The notes: generated by a model not told the origin, from the sequence alone. Positions 17,831-26,720 are shown, counted from the stretch's first letter. The stretch: 64,000 bases of DNA from CAVYYW01 sp963772845 (GCA_963772845.1 CAVYYW010000023.1:101110-165109), one strand, 5' to 3'. Numbers and translations: made by a program.

Positions 17831-18018
17831 GATCTCGCTCCTCTTTATTAATATATGTGTGTAAGGGATCAGTAAAAGTGTCAATCATAAAAAATAGTAA
17901 TTTGTTATGCGGCCAATCATAAATAAAGTTTCTCCAGGGCTGAAGGGATAGGCGATTTGTCCCAATTCTCTCAAATACGGTATTATAGGAACAGAAACTA
18001 CGCGCGGAGGAATAAAAC

Positions 18019-18165
18019 ATGGGAAAGTATAAATCACAAGATTGGTTAGAAGCCAAAAAACGCTGCCATCTTAATCAAGCTGACATTCAAATGGCAAAAG
18101 AACTCGGAATGACACTTCCACATACCCTCCCTGATTTAAATAAATGTGTTGTCTATTTTTATTAA
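18019..18165 (+). CDS. Small protein, 48 residues
   Basis: A good ribosome binding site (GCGGAGGAA) precedes an ATG that opens a 48-codon frame with MGKYKSQDWLEAKKRCHLNQ at the start and IQMAKELGMTLPHTLPD later. The AKKRCHLNQADIQMAKELGM part resembles the N-terminus of a small family of uncharacterised Firmicutes proteins that are somewhat longer. This copy may be truncated or frameshifted at its 3' end. It converges on the XRE gene, overlapping it by 4 bp. Confidence 0.5.
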   Translation: MGKYKSQDWLEAKKRCHLNQADIQMAKELGMTLPHTLPDLNKCVVYFY

Positions 18166-18377
18166 GTGCCTTCATCGCTTTTGTATTCCAAAATATCACC
18201 TGGCTGACAATCCAAGGCCATACATATCGCTTCTAATGTTGAAAAACGAACCGCTTTTGCCTTTCCATTTTTCAGAATGGAAAGATTCGCCATCGTAATT
18301 CCAACCCTCTTCGAAAGCTCTGTTACGCTCATTTTGCGTTTTGCTAACATCACATCAATATTAATAATAATTGCCAT
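18162..18377 (-). CDS. XRE-family regulator
   Basis: About 71 residues: a single Cro/CI-type helix-turn-helix (MSVTELSKRVGITMANLSILKNGKAKAVRFSTLEAICMALDCQPGDIL). The short YozG-like architecture commonly sits next to a DUF2975 membrane protein, as here. The ATG at 18377 has GAGGTGAAGG in front, about 10 bp after the DUF2975 stop, so they form an operon. Likely a regulator of its own operon; the signal is unknown. Confidence 0.85.
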   Translation of the reverse strand: MAIIINIDVMLAKRKMSVTELSKRVGITMANLSILKNGKAKAVRFSTLEAICMALDCQPGDILEYKSDEGT

Positions 18378-18387
18378 ACCCTTCACC

Positions 18388-18870
18388 TCAAACCGTCAAA
18401 TCATTTTCTAATTTTGTGTTAATCGCTTCTTGTAGAAGCCGTTGGAGGACAGAAGCAAAAACGGCAATCACCATAGAAGAGAAAATAATCACCAATCCGA
18501 TTCCAATGATACCTGGAGGGTCAACTTTCTGCTGCATGAGATAGTAAAGTGGCATACCGATCACGTACAAGATACTGATTGTGATCGCACAGTAATTTAT
18601 TTTCTTTAAAGCTTTTACCGATAATTCCGAGAACGCTTGGTTCTGATCAATATAGTTTAAAAGTTTAAACGCCTGGTACAGAGCAAAGTAAAAAGGAATC
18701 GCTGCTGCATACATATCGATTAAAACAAGTGATTTCATATAAGCCATTTCTGGATACAGCCCTCCAGCAAAATCCCCAATTTTAGGCACTACAAATAGGC
18801 ATAAAGCGAGAATTGGGATTCCAATAAGTATAACAGCCATTTTCAAAAAGAGTGTTGTTCCTCGTTTCAT
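18388..18870 (-). CDS. DUF2975 membrane protein
   Basis: 160 residues with four predicted membrane helices (about 8-28, 46-68, 98-118, 126-148) and the DUF2975 pattern ...YMKSLVLIDMYAAAIPFYFALYQAFKLLNYID...AFSELSVKALKKI. In B. subtilis the YoaS-YozG pair has the same arrangement. The function is unknown. The ATG at 18870 follows GAGGTG. First gene of the two-gene unit. Confidence 0.85.
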   Translation of the reverse strand: MKRGTTLFLKMAVILIGIPILALCLFVVPKIGDFAGGLYPEMAYMKSLVLIDMYAAAIPFYFALYQAFKLLNYIDQNQAFSELSVKALKKINYCAITISILYVIGMPLYYLMQQKVDPPGIIGIGLVIIFSSMVIAVFASVLQRLLQEAINTKLENDLTV

Positions 18871-18879
18871 AACGTGCAC

Positions 18880-19676
18880 CTCACTTATTTAATGTCAGCT
18901 TTGACTTTACTACATAATATATTGTTTGCCAATAAATTAATATCGTTTTTAATTATGTTCTTCGTATCATTATATCCTTTTTATTTTGACAAAAATAAAG
19001 AACATTCCTCATTACAAAGAAATGTCCTTACTGCTTCAATAAAGCTGTTCTGTTTGTTCAATACTTTTATCTAGTTAGGGGTTAAACTTTTTTAACTCAA
19101 CTCCTAGACTCTGAAACATAATTTGATACAAAAAAGCTGTAGAAAGCAACTCGAGTTTTCACTTTTTGCTCGTTTCCTTTTTACACTTCTGTTAAAAATA
19201 TACTTTTTAAAATTTTCATCCGTGACGTTTCTCAAACTCACTATCTTGGATGGCTTCTATATGAGATCAAAGCAAGCAGCATCGTCCCGAAGTATCATTC
19301 AAAATCGATTAAAGTTAAAAAGCATTTTAATATATTTACTATACTCATTAAAAATAAGCAGACGAAATAATACCTGAATTTCTTCTCATTTCCTCCCTCA
19401 TCACACCCTAATTACCTTCCTGTTTTTACCCATATCCCCTAATCGAGTTTCATAAGCTCTTTTTAAGGATCCCGTCCTTTCATATTGCATGTGAGCTAAT
19501 TTAGGTTTAGGTATGGGAATTTAAAGGAAATACAATTTACACCTTTTAAAAAACATATATTTGGTTAGCAGCGTAAAAAGGATTATTTGGCCCTTGACTT
19601 TAAATTCTAAGGCCACGTTAGGTTCCTAATAGCGAATCAAAATTCGTTCCATTACTTTATCTATAGGAGGTACACG
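18880..19676. other. Decayed intergenic region with a DUF4317 fragment
   Basis: About 800 bp without a supported gene. The only recognisable piece is the DUF4317 fragment at 19259-19313. The small ORFs here lack ribosome binding sites and family similarity. Confidence 0.6.
19259..19313 (+). pseudogene. DUF4317 gene fragment
   Basis: Matches 14309-14363 (ATGAGATCAAAGCAAGCAGC, then near-identical through CAAAATCGATTAAA) with a handful of substitutions. It keeps the same strand as the parent gene and is not linked to any other part of it. Confidence 0.8.
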
Positions 19677-20546
19677 ATGAAATTTTCAGGAATAGTCTTA
19701 GTTATTCTTGCCGCTATATGCTGGGGTGTTAGCGGAGGAATTGCTGACATTTTAATGAACAAGGGATGGGATCCTATTGTCATATCCTTCTACCGAGGGA
19801 CTGTTGGATTTATATGCTTTTTCATATGGTTTATCTTTCGCTTTAAACAAAATTGGGTTAGCTCTACTCGCTTATACATATGGTCGCTGTTGGGCGGGAT
19901 CGGTGTGGCTGGAAATTTCACTTTTTATTTTCTAAGTATCCAAGCTTCAAGCGTTGCTGTTGCTGCTACTTTAATGTACACCGCCCCTGTTTTTGTTCTA
20001 TTAATCTCCTTTTTATTACGCATCGAGCGTTGGACTTGGTTTAAGTGGGGATGCATTGCTGGCGTGCTTATGGGGATCATCCTGCTTACAGGGGCCTACA
20101 ACCCCGAATCGATTTCAGTGAGTTTTCTAGGGGCGGCAACGGGGCTTGCAGCCGGCCTTTCCTATGCCTTATTTATATTCGGGTTTAAAAATGCCTCTTC
20201 TATCGGTAAGCCGCAAACGGTATTAACCATTGCCTTTTTTTCCTTTTGTCTTATCCTTTTTCTTTTTATGGACAAGAAAGAAGCAGCAGCCGTGGTGACA
20301 TCAAGCGATATCGGATGGTTTCTCCTATTAGGGCTTGTGGGTGCTGGTATTTCATTTATATTGTATATGATTGGTATTCGATGGACTGCCCCATCAACTG
20401 CTTCGATGGTCGCTATGGTCGAACCGGTGACAGCTTCATTATTTGGTGTACTGCTTCTCAGAGATCATTTAAGTATTATTCAAATTCTTGGAATAGTGCT
20501 CATCCTGGTTACCATCACTGTACTTAGTGTGAAGCAGTCCGACTAG
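19677..20546 (+). CDS. DMT/EamA-family transporter
   Basis: 289 residues, ten predicted membrane helices in two EamA repeats (about 3-135 and 147-285). Typical signatures are GVSGGIADILMNKGWDPIVISFYRG near the N-terminus and TASMVAMVEPVTASLFGVLLLRD near the C-terminus. These carry metabolites or amino acids, usually outward; the substrate is not predictable. AGGAGGT precedes the ATG. No partner gene. Confidence 0.88.
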   Translation: MKFSGIVLVILAAICWGVSGGIADILMNKGWDPIVISFYRGTVGFICFFIWFIFRFKQNWVSSTRLYIWSLLGGIGVAGNFTFYFLSIQASSVAVAATLMYTAPVFVLLISFLLRIERWTWFKWGCIAGVLMGIILLTGAYNPESISVSFLGAATGLAAGLSYALFIFGFKNASSIGKPQTVLTIAFFSFCLILFLFMDKKEAAAVVTSSDIGWFLLLGLVGAGISFILYMIGIRWTAPSTASMVAMVEPVTASLFGVLLLRDHLSIIQILGIVLILVTITVLSVKQSD

Positions 20547-20925
20547 TAAAGTTTATTACCAGTAAACTGAGTCAGTTTCATTGCTGCTAATTCTACATAA
20601 ACATGCGATGGGTACAGTATTGTTTGATTTAATTATACAGGATAAAAAAAGGTTACATTTTCACGATATTAACGAATGGTGCTCGTGGCTTCAGTGCCTC
20701 TTTTGATTACCTATTTCTTTTTTTCAGGGCTTGCAGGGAACCAAACGCCTCCTTTGGTTCCCTCACTTCTGTTTTTTCACTCTTGCAGGGCGCCAAACAC
20801 CAAAATCACCGCCACCTTACCCAATTTTGATTAATTCATTTAATATTTAGCTCACTTTGGTACACGTCAATCATTCACACAAATCATTCTGCTTCCATAT
20901 CAATAACATCAGCACCGCCTATAAA
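20547..20925. other. Intergenic with imperfect GCAGGG-type repeats
   Basis: Two similar stretches, GCTTGCAGGGAACCAAACGCC and CTTGCAGGGCGCCAAACACC, lie about 60 bp apart near 20730-20800. They recall in reverse the 52-bp tandem unit at 50974. No gene seen. Confidence 0.4.
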
Positions 20926-20926
20926 T

Positions 20927-21275
20927 CAACTCAATTGGGGATACCTTATTTAACCTAAATATTGTCACCAAAACACACGGTGGCGTATTAAGCCATTCAA
21001 ATCAATTCGTGGGTGGTGAAGAATCTAAGAAAAACATTGTAGAACAAATTCGAGCAGAGTTGCTAGAAGCTGGACCAGTTTCTAAAGAGACTGTTGTTTT
21101 ATCTAGTTTATTAATAGGAAATCACACTCTAAAGCGATATTTTAGTGAGTTTGAGGAGAATGAGCTTAAAGAAAAAATATCCGAGCTTCGCAAAGATCCA
21201 GCAAATAAGGGAGTTTTTTCAATGATAGATGGGATATCAAAAACGATTACGACAATTATTGCGTCTGTGGGTTAA
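20927..21275 (+). pseudogene. 5'-truncated GPP34 gene
   Basis: The frame reads NSIGDTLFNLNIVTKTHGGVL onward to the GPP34 C-terminus, but the first 100 or so codons of the parental gene at 16025 are missing. Residues from about 140 on match the parent with a few changes (LLEAGPVSKETVVLSSLLIG versus LLESGPVSKEIVILSSLLIG). There is no promoter or start signal, so it is a remnant. Confidence 0.85.
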
Positions 21276-21289
21276 TTGGGGGTCTTGCA

Positions 21290-21559
21290 ATGTCAAGAAG
21301 GCGTTCATTAGATGATATTCTGCAGTCTGAATATGTATCTATAGGGGAACTCGCTCGAATAACAGATTCAAGGTATAGCACTTTAAAATACTATACTGAA
21401 TCAGACTTAATACTGTTTGAACAACAAGATGAGAATTTAACACGAAGGTATCCAAGAGAAGCTTCAGTTAAAAGAATTGAGACAATTAAACGGTTTAAAA
21501 AAACCAGAATGACCATAACAGAGATTAGCGACTGGATACTTAATAACGAGAAAGAATAA
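21290..21559 (+). CDS. MerR-family regulator (duplicate)
   Basis: 89 residues and nearly identical to the protein at 16687: same helix-turn-helix start YVSIGELARITDSRYSTLKYY, with changes such as ESDLI for EAGLI and FKKTRMTITEI for LKKTGMTITEI. GGGGGTCTTGCA precedes the ATG. Its own promoter is not evident because the upstream partner is truncated. It may be expressed from read-through or be silent. Confidence 0.8.
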   Translation: MSRRRSLDDILQSEYVSIGELARITDSRYSTLKYYTESDLILFEQQDENLTRRYPREASVKRIETIKRFKKTRMTITEISDWILNNEKE

Positions 21560-21616
21560 CATCCAAGTATTGAATAATGGAATCGCGCTTTATTTTAATT
21601 GAATAAGATGCACAAG

Positions 21617-21662
21617 GCTTTTCACAAGTTTATTTAACTTATGGGAAGCTTTTTTATACTTT
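21617..21662 (+). terminator. Terminator of the duplicated MerR gene
   Basis: AAGGCTTTTCACAAGTTTA / TTAACTTATGGGAAGC then six T; a copy of the hairpin at 17014. Confidence 0.8.
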
Positions 21663-21693
21663 AAGATGTATAACTTCGCTAAAGCGAGAAAGC

Positions 21694-21880
21694 GGTGATC
21701 GACGACAGATTCGACTCCCCCATAGATGACCTGATCATACACGTATTTATGCAGGGGATTCTTGTACCCATTGTATCCTTCAATGACGTCAATTTTTAGC
21801 TGCCAGGATTTCTTCTCATAGCGCTCATAAGGGATATCAAACACTTCCCTGAGAAGGACCCCGTATTTTCCAAACCCCAC
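21694..21880 (-). pseudogene. Fragment of an unrecognised gene
   Basis: The minus frame MGFGKYGVLLREVFDIPYER and on to QVIYGGVESVVDHRF looks like real protein but ends abruptly where the duplicated segment begins at 21693. Beyond that the frame is just antisense of the terminator region. It appears truncated by the duplication event. Family not recognised. Confidence 0.45.
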
Positions 21881-21899
21881 ACGTTAGGTGTTTTTAGTC

Positions 21900-22240
21900 A
21901 TTTCATAATAGATAACTAAACTAATAATAATAGCAATAACTAGAACAGCTAGTGTGATCAGAACATGTTTTTATTCTATATGAGACATTTAAAACTCCCT
22001 ATCAATAAGTTTTTCCTTATATTTCTTAACTCCCCCTCTTTTTAACTCATTACTGAGCCTTGAACCCGTTCCACGTTAAGGATTGCTAGGGGAAACGTTG
22101 TTAAAAATCATAGACTTATTACTTTTTCTCTGTAAACGACTGACTCTACTATAAATTAGGAGTGAATATGTGCTCATTAACTATTACGAAAGGTCATTTC
22201 TTTTCATTAAATATAGAGTACGAAAAATACTAAATAGAAG
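21900..22240. other. Intergenic before the endospore appendage genes
   Basis: A+T-rich, no gene or clear hairpin seen. A sporulation promoter is expected near its right end but I could not identify one with confidence. Confidence 0.4.
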
Positions 22241-22249
22241 GTGAAGAAT

Positions 22250-22654
22250 TTGGGATGTAACGCTTGTTGCCCAGATGATGGTCCATTACAATTTGGTGAT
22301 CTTGCTACAGATGAGTTCTGCGGAAACTTTGATATAGCTTGTGGAACTGAACCTGCTGATCCAGTGACTTTATGGTCATTAGATGATACCTTTTTTGATC
22401 AAGATGCTCAAACAGCTGGAACTGTTAGTGTCTATTTTGAAGGAGGCTGCAGTGAAGTCCTGGAGGTGTTTATTACAAGAAGGGACCTAAGTCAAGCGAC
22501 TTTATTTATTGAGCCTAAAAATACGAGATCAATATCAATCCTTAATCTTGTCGCTGTATCAGTGGCTTGCCCTAGCTGTCAGGAATCAAGTCGCTGCAGA
22601 GGTAAATATTGTATTAATTTGCACTACGATGTTCTAGTGGCTCCTGGTTTTTAA
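22250..22654 (+). CDS. S-Ena type endospore appendage protein (DUF3992)
   Basis: About 134 residues, cysteine-rich. It has the layout of Ena1 subunits: an N-terminal connector with a Cys pair (GCNACCPDD), then a beta-jellyroll (FCGNFDIACGT, VSVYFEGGCSEVLEVFI, GKYCINLHYDVLV). In the B. cereus group such subunits assemble into disulfide-linked, very stable fibres on the spore surface through N-terminal cysteines. GAAGGTG precedes a TTG at 22250; a GTG at 22241 is the alternative. A related gene follows at 23037, so this is a small appendage locus. Confidence 0.75.
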   Translation: MGCNACCPDDGPLQFGDLATDEFCGNFDIACGTEPADPVTLWSLDDTFFDQDAQTAGTVSVYFEGGCSEVLEVFITRRDLSQATLFIEPKNTRSISILNLVAVSVACPSCQESSRCRGKYCINLHYDVLVAPGF

Positions 22655-22830
22655 GAAGAACAAGGACCTGAGATCCCCGAAAAGCATAAGACAAGAAGTA
22701 TAGTGGAGCGAATAGTCTTAATAAAGCTGATTGACCTATAACCTCTAGGGGCTAAGTGCTGGAGCTTAATGCAGCCTCACGCCACAGAGAGTCATCCACA
22801 CTCAAATAAATTTATAATTTCCTTAGCCAT

Positions 22831-22870
22831 CAAAAAAATCGAAACACTCATCTGTTTCGATTTTTTCTTT
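22831..22870. terminator. Hairpin between the two appendage genes
   Basis: AAAAAATCGAAAC / GTTTCGATTTTTT: nearly perfect stem with A and T flanks on both sides, so it can act in both directions. It implies that the second gene has its own promoter. Confidence 0.85.
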
Positions 22871-23036
22871 ATCTTGTCAGAATTAACATCCAATATGTTG
22901 AATAAACGCTTGCTCAAGTGACTTATTTTAAACCCTATACAAATTCCCATTTTCATTAAAAACGTGTCCGACCTTTTACAAAAAGAATATACATATGTAG
23001 TAAGCATTGGAAGAGAAGGAGGCAAGAAAAGAGAGA

Positions 23037-23936
23037 ATGAACATAAAAACAAGCAACTTCTCCCATTGCATAAATGCGGAGAGAGTTTATGATTGGGTAA
23101 ATGCATTTTTACACGTTTCTGCATCTGTTGGCATCCCATTAGGAGATAAAGCTGCCATAGATGAAGTTTGCGGAAACTTCACTTTATCATCTCAAGGTCA
23201 AGTAAGTACCCTATGGGAGTCTATCCTTCCCTTAAACGTCTCTGGTTCAGTTACTATACTTATTACTTCAGGAAGCTTAGAGTCTGTAGATATCCTAATA
23301 AACGGAAATGTCATCGATAGTGATCAAGGAAGTATATTTAATAAAACGTTTCAATCCTTAAGAAGCGTGGAGATAAGAAATAAAAATTCATTATTGCCCA
23401 TAACAGGGAGGTATTGTTTCACTCTCCATTATTATGTCATCCAGGATATGAACGGATCCCTTTGCGAGTGCCAGTGCAATAAATGTTTCCTAGCAAATGA
23501 ATGCGGGGAACCCGCTTGCCTTGGTGAAGTTATCTGTAAAGAAATAGGAAATCGAGAAGAAATCGAAATAAGTCTTCCCAATGGAGAGGTTGCTACCTTA
23601 GAAAAAATAAGCTTATGCATTCAAGGTTTTATCGGCGTTCACTTAAAGGGTAGAACTCAAGTTTGTGTGATTCCATTTTCTAAAGTTGAACATATTATCC
23701 TTTGTGCACCTCCAGGTACCCGGATCCATTGCCAAGCAACCCATTTTTCGTGCAGGATCAACACGATTACAAGATTCTACGATTGCTGTCTATTAGAATT
23801 CACTATTGATATTTGTCAAAATATCCAGTCTCTTGCCGATGTAACGGTTGAAATCAAGGACGTGGTTTCATGCTTGCCCAGGCAAGCTACTGCACAAACA
23901 AATTGTATGAACAGCAGATTAAATGGCTCTCACTAA
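23037..23936 (+). CDS. Two-domain Ena-like spore protein
   Basis: About 299 residues. The N-terminal part (to about 145) matches the DUF3992/Ena jellyroll: AIDEVCGNFTLS, VSGSVTILITSGSLESVDILI, GRYCFTLHYYVI. Residues about 150-299 form a second cysteine-rich domain (CECQCNKCFLANECGEPACLGEVICKE then LPNGEVATLEKISLCIQGFI) that I do not recognise. It contains many paired cysteines suited to cross-linking. INAERVYDWV near the start is the kind of motif seen in spore-surface proteins. The ATG at 23037 is likely; AAGGAGG lies 14 nt upstream, so the TTG at 23007 is the alternative. Confidence 0.6.
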   Translation: MNIKTSNFSHCINAERVYDWVNAFLHVSASVGIPLGDKAAIDEVCGNFTLSSQGQVSTLWESILPLNVSGSVTILITSGSLESVDILINGNVIDSDQGSIFNKTFQSLRSVEIRNKNSLLPITGRYCFTLHYYVIQDMNGSLCECQCNKCFLANECGEPACLGEVICKEIGNREEIEISLPNGEVATLEKISLCIQGFIGVHLKGRTQVCVIPFSKVEHIILCAPPGTRIHCQATHFSCRINTITRFYDCCLLEFTIDICQNIQSLADVTVEIKDVVSCLPRQATAQTNCMNSRLNGSH

Positions 23937-24101
23937 ATCCTTCTAAACCATTCACCGGATAAGAGCCAGCTGCGCAAAAAAGAAATCCTAACTTATTGTC
24001 TTTCAACTTTTTATAGATAGATTTATTTGATTAAACCATGGCTTATTTACTGCCTGAATATCACAACTCGAAACGTTTACCTCCATGTCACGTAAGACAT
24101 G

Positions 24102-24146
24102 AAAAAAACCTTTCAAAAGTTCACTGACCTTTTGAGAGGTTTGTTA
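24102..24146 (+). terminator. Hairpin after the appendage genes
   Basis: AAACCTTTCAAAAG-TTCACTGAC-CTTTTGAGAGGTTT then TGTTAAATTT. It belongs to the same hairpin style (AAAGTTCAxTGA core) as those near 31330 and 47130. Confidence 0.7.
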
Positions 24147-24344
24147 AATTTAGAATGTTGTTGAGATAGGAATGTCAAAATTATCACGAGATTCTTGGTG
24201 AAGAACCCCCCCTTGTTTCCAAGAGGGCAGCATTATTCCTAAGTACATTCTATAAAGGCTATCAGCTCAAAGTCGTTCATTAAAAATTAGAGTTTTACTA
24301 CATAAAATAAACTAAAGCAACTACACCTATTCAAAATTAACTAC

Positions 24345-24455
24345 TGTTACTTTATGTATAGTTCTTTCACATCAAATAACATAGTGTTTATAAATAATCT
24401 GTAACTGAATGGACATTAAACAAGACGATTTCAGTAAAAAAAGTATCAAGATCCC
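24345..24455 (-). pseudogene. 3' remnant of a DUF5694 gene
   Basis: Matches 31480-31590, the 3' end and downstream flank of the intact DUF5694 gene (for example ATAACATAGTGTTTATAAAT), in the same orientation. Confidence 0.75.
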
Positions 24456-24568
24456 TTAGATTGGAATCGTCCAGCCGGAGGGGTTCCTTTAGGGTATGTT
24501 GATGAGTTTTTAAAGGAAACTTCTTGGCATCTGTATCAAGAACTTCTACAACAGAATCAGCCTTTATT
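24456..24568 (+). pseudogene. Inverted internal fragment of a DUF5694 gene
   Basis: On the plus strand it reads LDWNRPAGGVPLGYVDEFLK and then ETSWHLYQELLQQNQPLFLL, stop. It resembles residues 107-135 of the protein at 31521, which lies on the opposite strand. It abuts the inverted 3' remnant at 24345-24455, so a rearranged relative was pasted here. A related tail piece exists near 38762. Confidence 0.7.
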
Positions 24569-24569
24569 T

Positions 24570-25586
24570 TTACTTTAAGTTTCTAACTCCAGTTTCTAAC
24601 ATTTCCATTTGCAGTAGTGTCTGTTCGTCTGTAATCGTTTTATCTTTACCATTTATGATCGCTTCATATAAATCATCGTACACTCTTCCATAATCGCCAT
24701 TTACGGATTTCACTTTTTCTTCGCGGATGGTACCTTCCTCATCAATATATGTCAGTACACCATAATGCTTTATTGTATCTATACCAAAATCCTTGTTATC
24801 AGGCATGTAAAATAACTTTAAATGTTCTTCCTGACGATCTTTGGTTTCTTTCACAAAGCATCCCTTTTTGCCATAAACGACGAAGCTGGGCCTTTCTTTA
24901 AGTCTAAAATAGCTGGATTTCACAGATACTTTTAACTTACCATAATATAAATCTAAATCGAAATAATCATTCATTCTTCCTTCGCCTAATAATTGTCCTA
25001 CATCATAATGTATATGATCCGGCTTTTCAAATAAGCTGATAACCTGATCTAGTGTATGACAGCCATGTCCATATAAAAATGATGAACCAGGATTAAAAGA
25101 ATGAGCAGACTCAGGTACTTCGGGACGATAATAGTCAAAATGCATTTCTACTTCCAGCAAGTCCCCCAGCTTCCCTTCTTCAATGACCTTTTGAACGGTT
25201 AAAAAATCACTATCGAAACGTCTGTTTTGATACGACTGAACAATTAATCCTTTCTCAATTGCCAATGCAAATATTTCTTTTGCCTGTTCTGAGGTTTCCA
25301 TAAAAGGCTTTTCAACTAAACAGTTTTTATTATGTTCTAATACTAATTTGGCGTATTCATAATGACTGTCATGTCTTGTACAAACCACAATGAGTTGAAT
25401 GTCCTTATCATTTAACAATTCGTCTAAATCAGAAGTATAATTTACGCCTGCCATCTTATCCCAACTGTCATGCACAGGATTTCTTCGATAAATTGTTTTT
25501 ACTTTTATATTCTCTCTTTGCAGTACGAACGGCAGATGATATCTGTTCGTGCTTTTTCCATTTCCAATATAACCAATAGTAAGCAT
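24570..25586 (-). CDS. Gfo/Idh/MocA-family oxidoreductase
   Basis: 338 residues. The N-terminal Rossmann fold starts MLTIGYIGNGKSTNRYHLPF, and the motif LVEKPFMETSEQAKEIF carries the EKP signature lysine of the family. YQNRRFDSDFLTVQKVIEEGKLGDLLEVEMHFDYYRPEV and GSSFLYGHGCHTLDQVISLF (catalytic Asp/His area) follow. Such enzymes oxidise sugars or related polyols with NAD(P). It lies downstream of the mannose-family PTS operon but beyond that operon's terminator. Its 3' 200 bp is duplicated at 38762-38957. Confidence 0.88.
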   Translation of the reverse strand: MLTIGYIGNGKSTNRYHLPFVLQRENIKVKTIYRRNPVHDSWDKMAGVNYTSDLDELLNDKDIQLIVVCTRHDSHYEYAKLVLEHNKNCLVEKPFMETSEQAKEIFALAIEKGLIVQSYQNRRFDSDFLTVQKVIEEGKLGDLLEVEMHFDYYRPEVPESAHSFNPGSSFLYGHGCHTLDQVISLFEKPDHIHYDVGQLLGEGRMNDYFDLDLYYGKLKVSVKSSYFRLKERPSFVVYGKKGCFVKETKDRQEEHLKLFYMPDNKDFGIDTIKHYGVLTYIDEEGTIREEKVKSVNGDYGRVYDDLYEAIINGKDKTITDEQTLLQMEMLETGVRNLK

Positions 25587-25686
25587 AGCAGCCTCCTAAA
25601 ATATATTTATATTTAATTTCCTCTGTAGATACAAGTCAACCTGTATTCCTTGCCTCTGTTTGGCCTACAAAAATTTTAGCATATAA

Positions 25687-25731
25687 AAAGCACCTCCTGA
25701 AATTGAGTGGTCTTTCATACCAGGAGGTGCT
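25687..25731 (-). terminator. Terminator of the mannose-family PTS operon
   Basis: Minus strand AGCACCTCCTGG...TCAGGAGGTGCT then TTTTTATATG; 10-bp perfect stem past the IID stop. Confidence 0.9.
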
Positions 25732-25792
25732 GATCTATTTGTATGCGGCTTACATTTAATCTTTGAAAAAAACCAGAAAAAACTATCCATTT

Positions 25793-26704
25793 TTACATTA
25801 AGTGTATTAAGTGGAACACAATACCAATAACGAACAACCCAAGAATCATAATAATTGGAGAAACTTTCTTCCTAAGCAGCCACATGCAGAGAAGTGTTAT
25901 AGCCAATCCGGATAAACCGGGAATTAAGCTATCCAAATTGTCTTGTAAAGTCGTTACTTTAGTAGGATCTAATGAAAGACCAGCCTTTTGCTGTTCCAAC
26001 GCGGATTTAATCCCTTGCGCTCCGGAAGGTAATTTACCCCAATTAATATAAGCACCATCGCTAAGTTTAACTGAAGAGACAACCGGTGTGAATTTCACAG
26101 ATACCCAACGGTTAACTAATGCACCAAGGATGAACATACCGAGGATTGATGCCCCTTTAGTAATATCCCGAAGTAAGCTGCCAGACATGTCCTCAGAAAT
26201 CTTAGAACCCGCTTTGTAACCAGATTCCTGTGTATACCACATGAATCCCATACGAATCAGATTCCATAAAACGAAGAAAAGAATTGGCCCAAGGATGTTA
26301 CCGGTCAAAGCAAGAGAAGCTGCTAACGCTCCAAGGATTGGTCTAATGGTGAACCAGAAAGTTGGATCCCCGATACCTGCTAAAGGCCCCATCATACCGA
26401 CTTTAACCCCTTGAATGGCTGTATTGTCAACCGGCGCACCATTTGCACGTTCTTCTTCAAGCGCTAAAGTAACACCAATAACAGGTGAAGCGACATATGG
26501 GTGAGTATTAAAAAACTCTAAGTGCCGTTTTAGTGCAGCGGCACGATCTTCTTTTGTTTTATATAATCTTTTGATCGCAGGAATTAATGCAAAGGCCCAA
26601 CCACCGTTTTGCATACGTTCATAGTTCCAAGAACCTTGAATGAAAGTTGAACGCCACCAAGTAGAAATGCGATCTCTTTTTGTTAATTTCATTTCCTGTG
26701 CCAT
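25793..26704 (-). CDS. manZ: PTS mannose/fructose/sorbose family IID component
   Basis: 303 residues. The N-terminal cytoplasmic part (STFIQGSWNYERMQNGGWAFALIPAIKRLY, then HLEFFNTHPYVASPVIGVTLALEEERANG) and MMGPLAGIGDPTFWFTIRPI are the IID signatures; C-terminal membrane segments follow. IID forms the sugar channel together with IIC. It is the last gene of the manX-manY-manZ operon, 17 bp after IIC, with AAGGAGGAGG before its ATG. The sugar cannot be told between mannose, fructose, sorbose or similar. Confidence 0.93.
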   Translation of the reverse strand: MAQEMKLTKRDRISTWWRSTFIQGSWNYERMQNGGWAFALIPAIKRLYKTKEDRAAALKRHLEFFNTHPYVASPVIGVTLALEEERANGAPVDNTAIQGVKVGMMGPLAGIGDPTFWFTIRPILGALAASLALTGNILGPILFFVLWNLIRMGFMWYTQESGYKAGSKISEDMSGSLLRDITKGASILGMFILGALVNRWVSVKFTPVVSSVKLSDGAYINWGKLPSGAQGIKSALEQQKAGLSLDPTKVTTLQDNLDSLIPGLSGLAITLLCMWLLRKKVSPIIMILGLFVIGIVFHLIHLM

Positions 26705-26720
26705 CTGTATGTCCTCCTCC

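Larger units (their letters stand above)
20926..21693 (+). repeat. Segmental duplication, copy 2
   Basis: Partner of 16323-17095 (about 768 bp). It holds the 3' part of a GPP34 gene, a complete MerR gene and the terminator. Confidence 0.9.
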
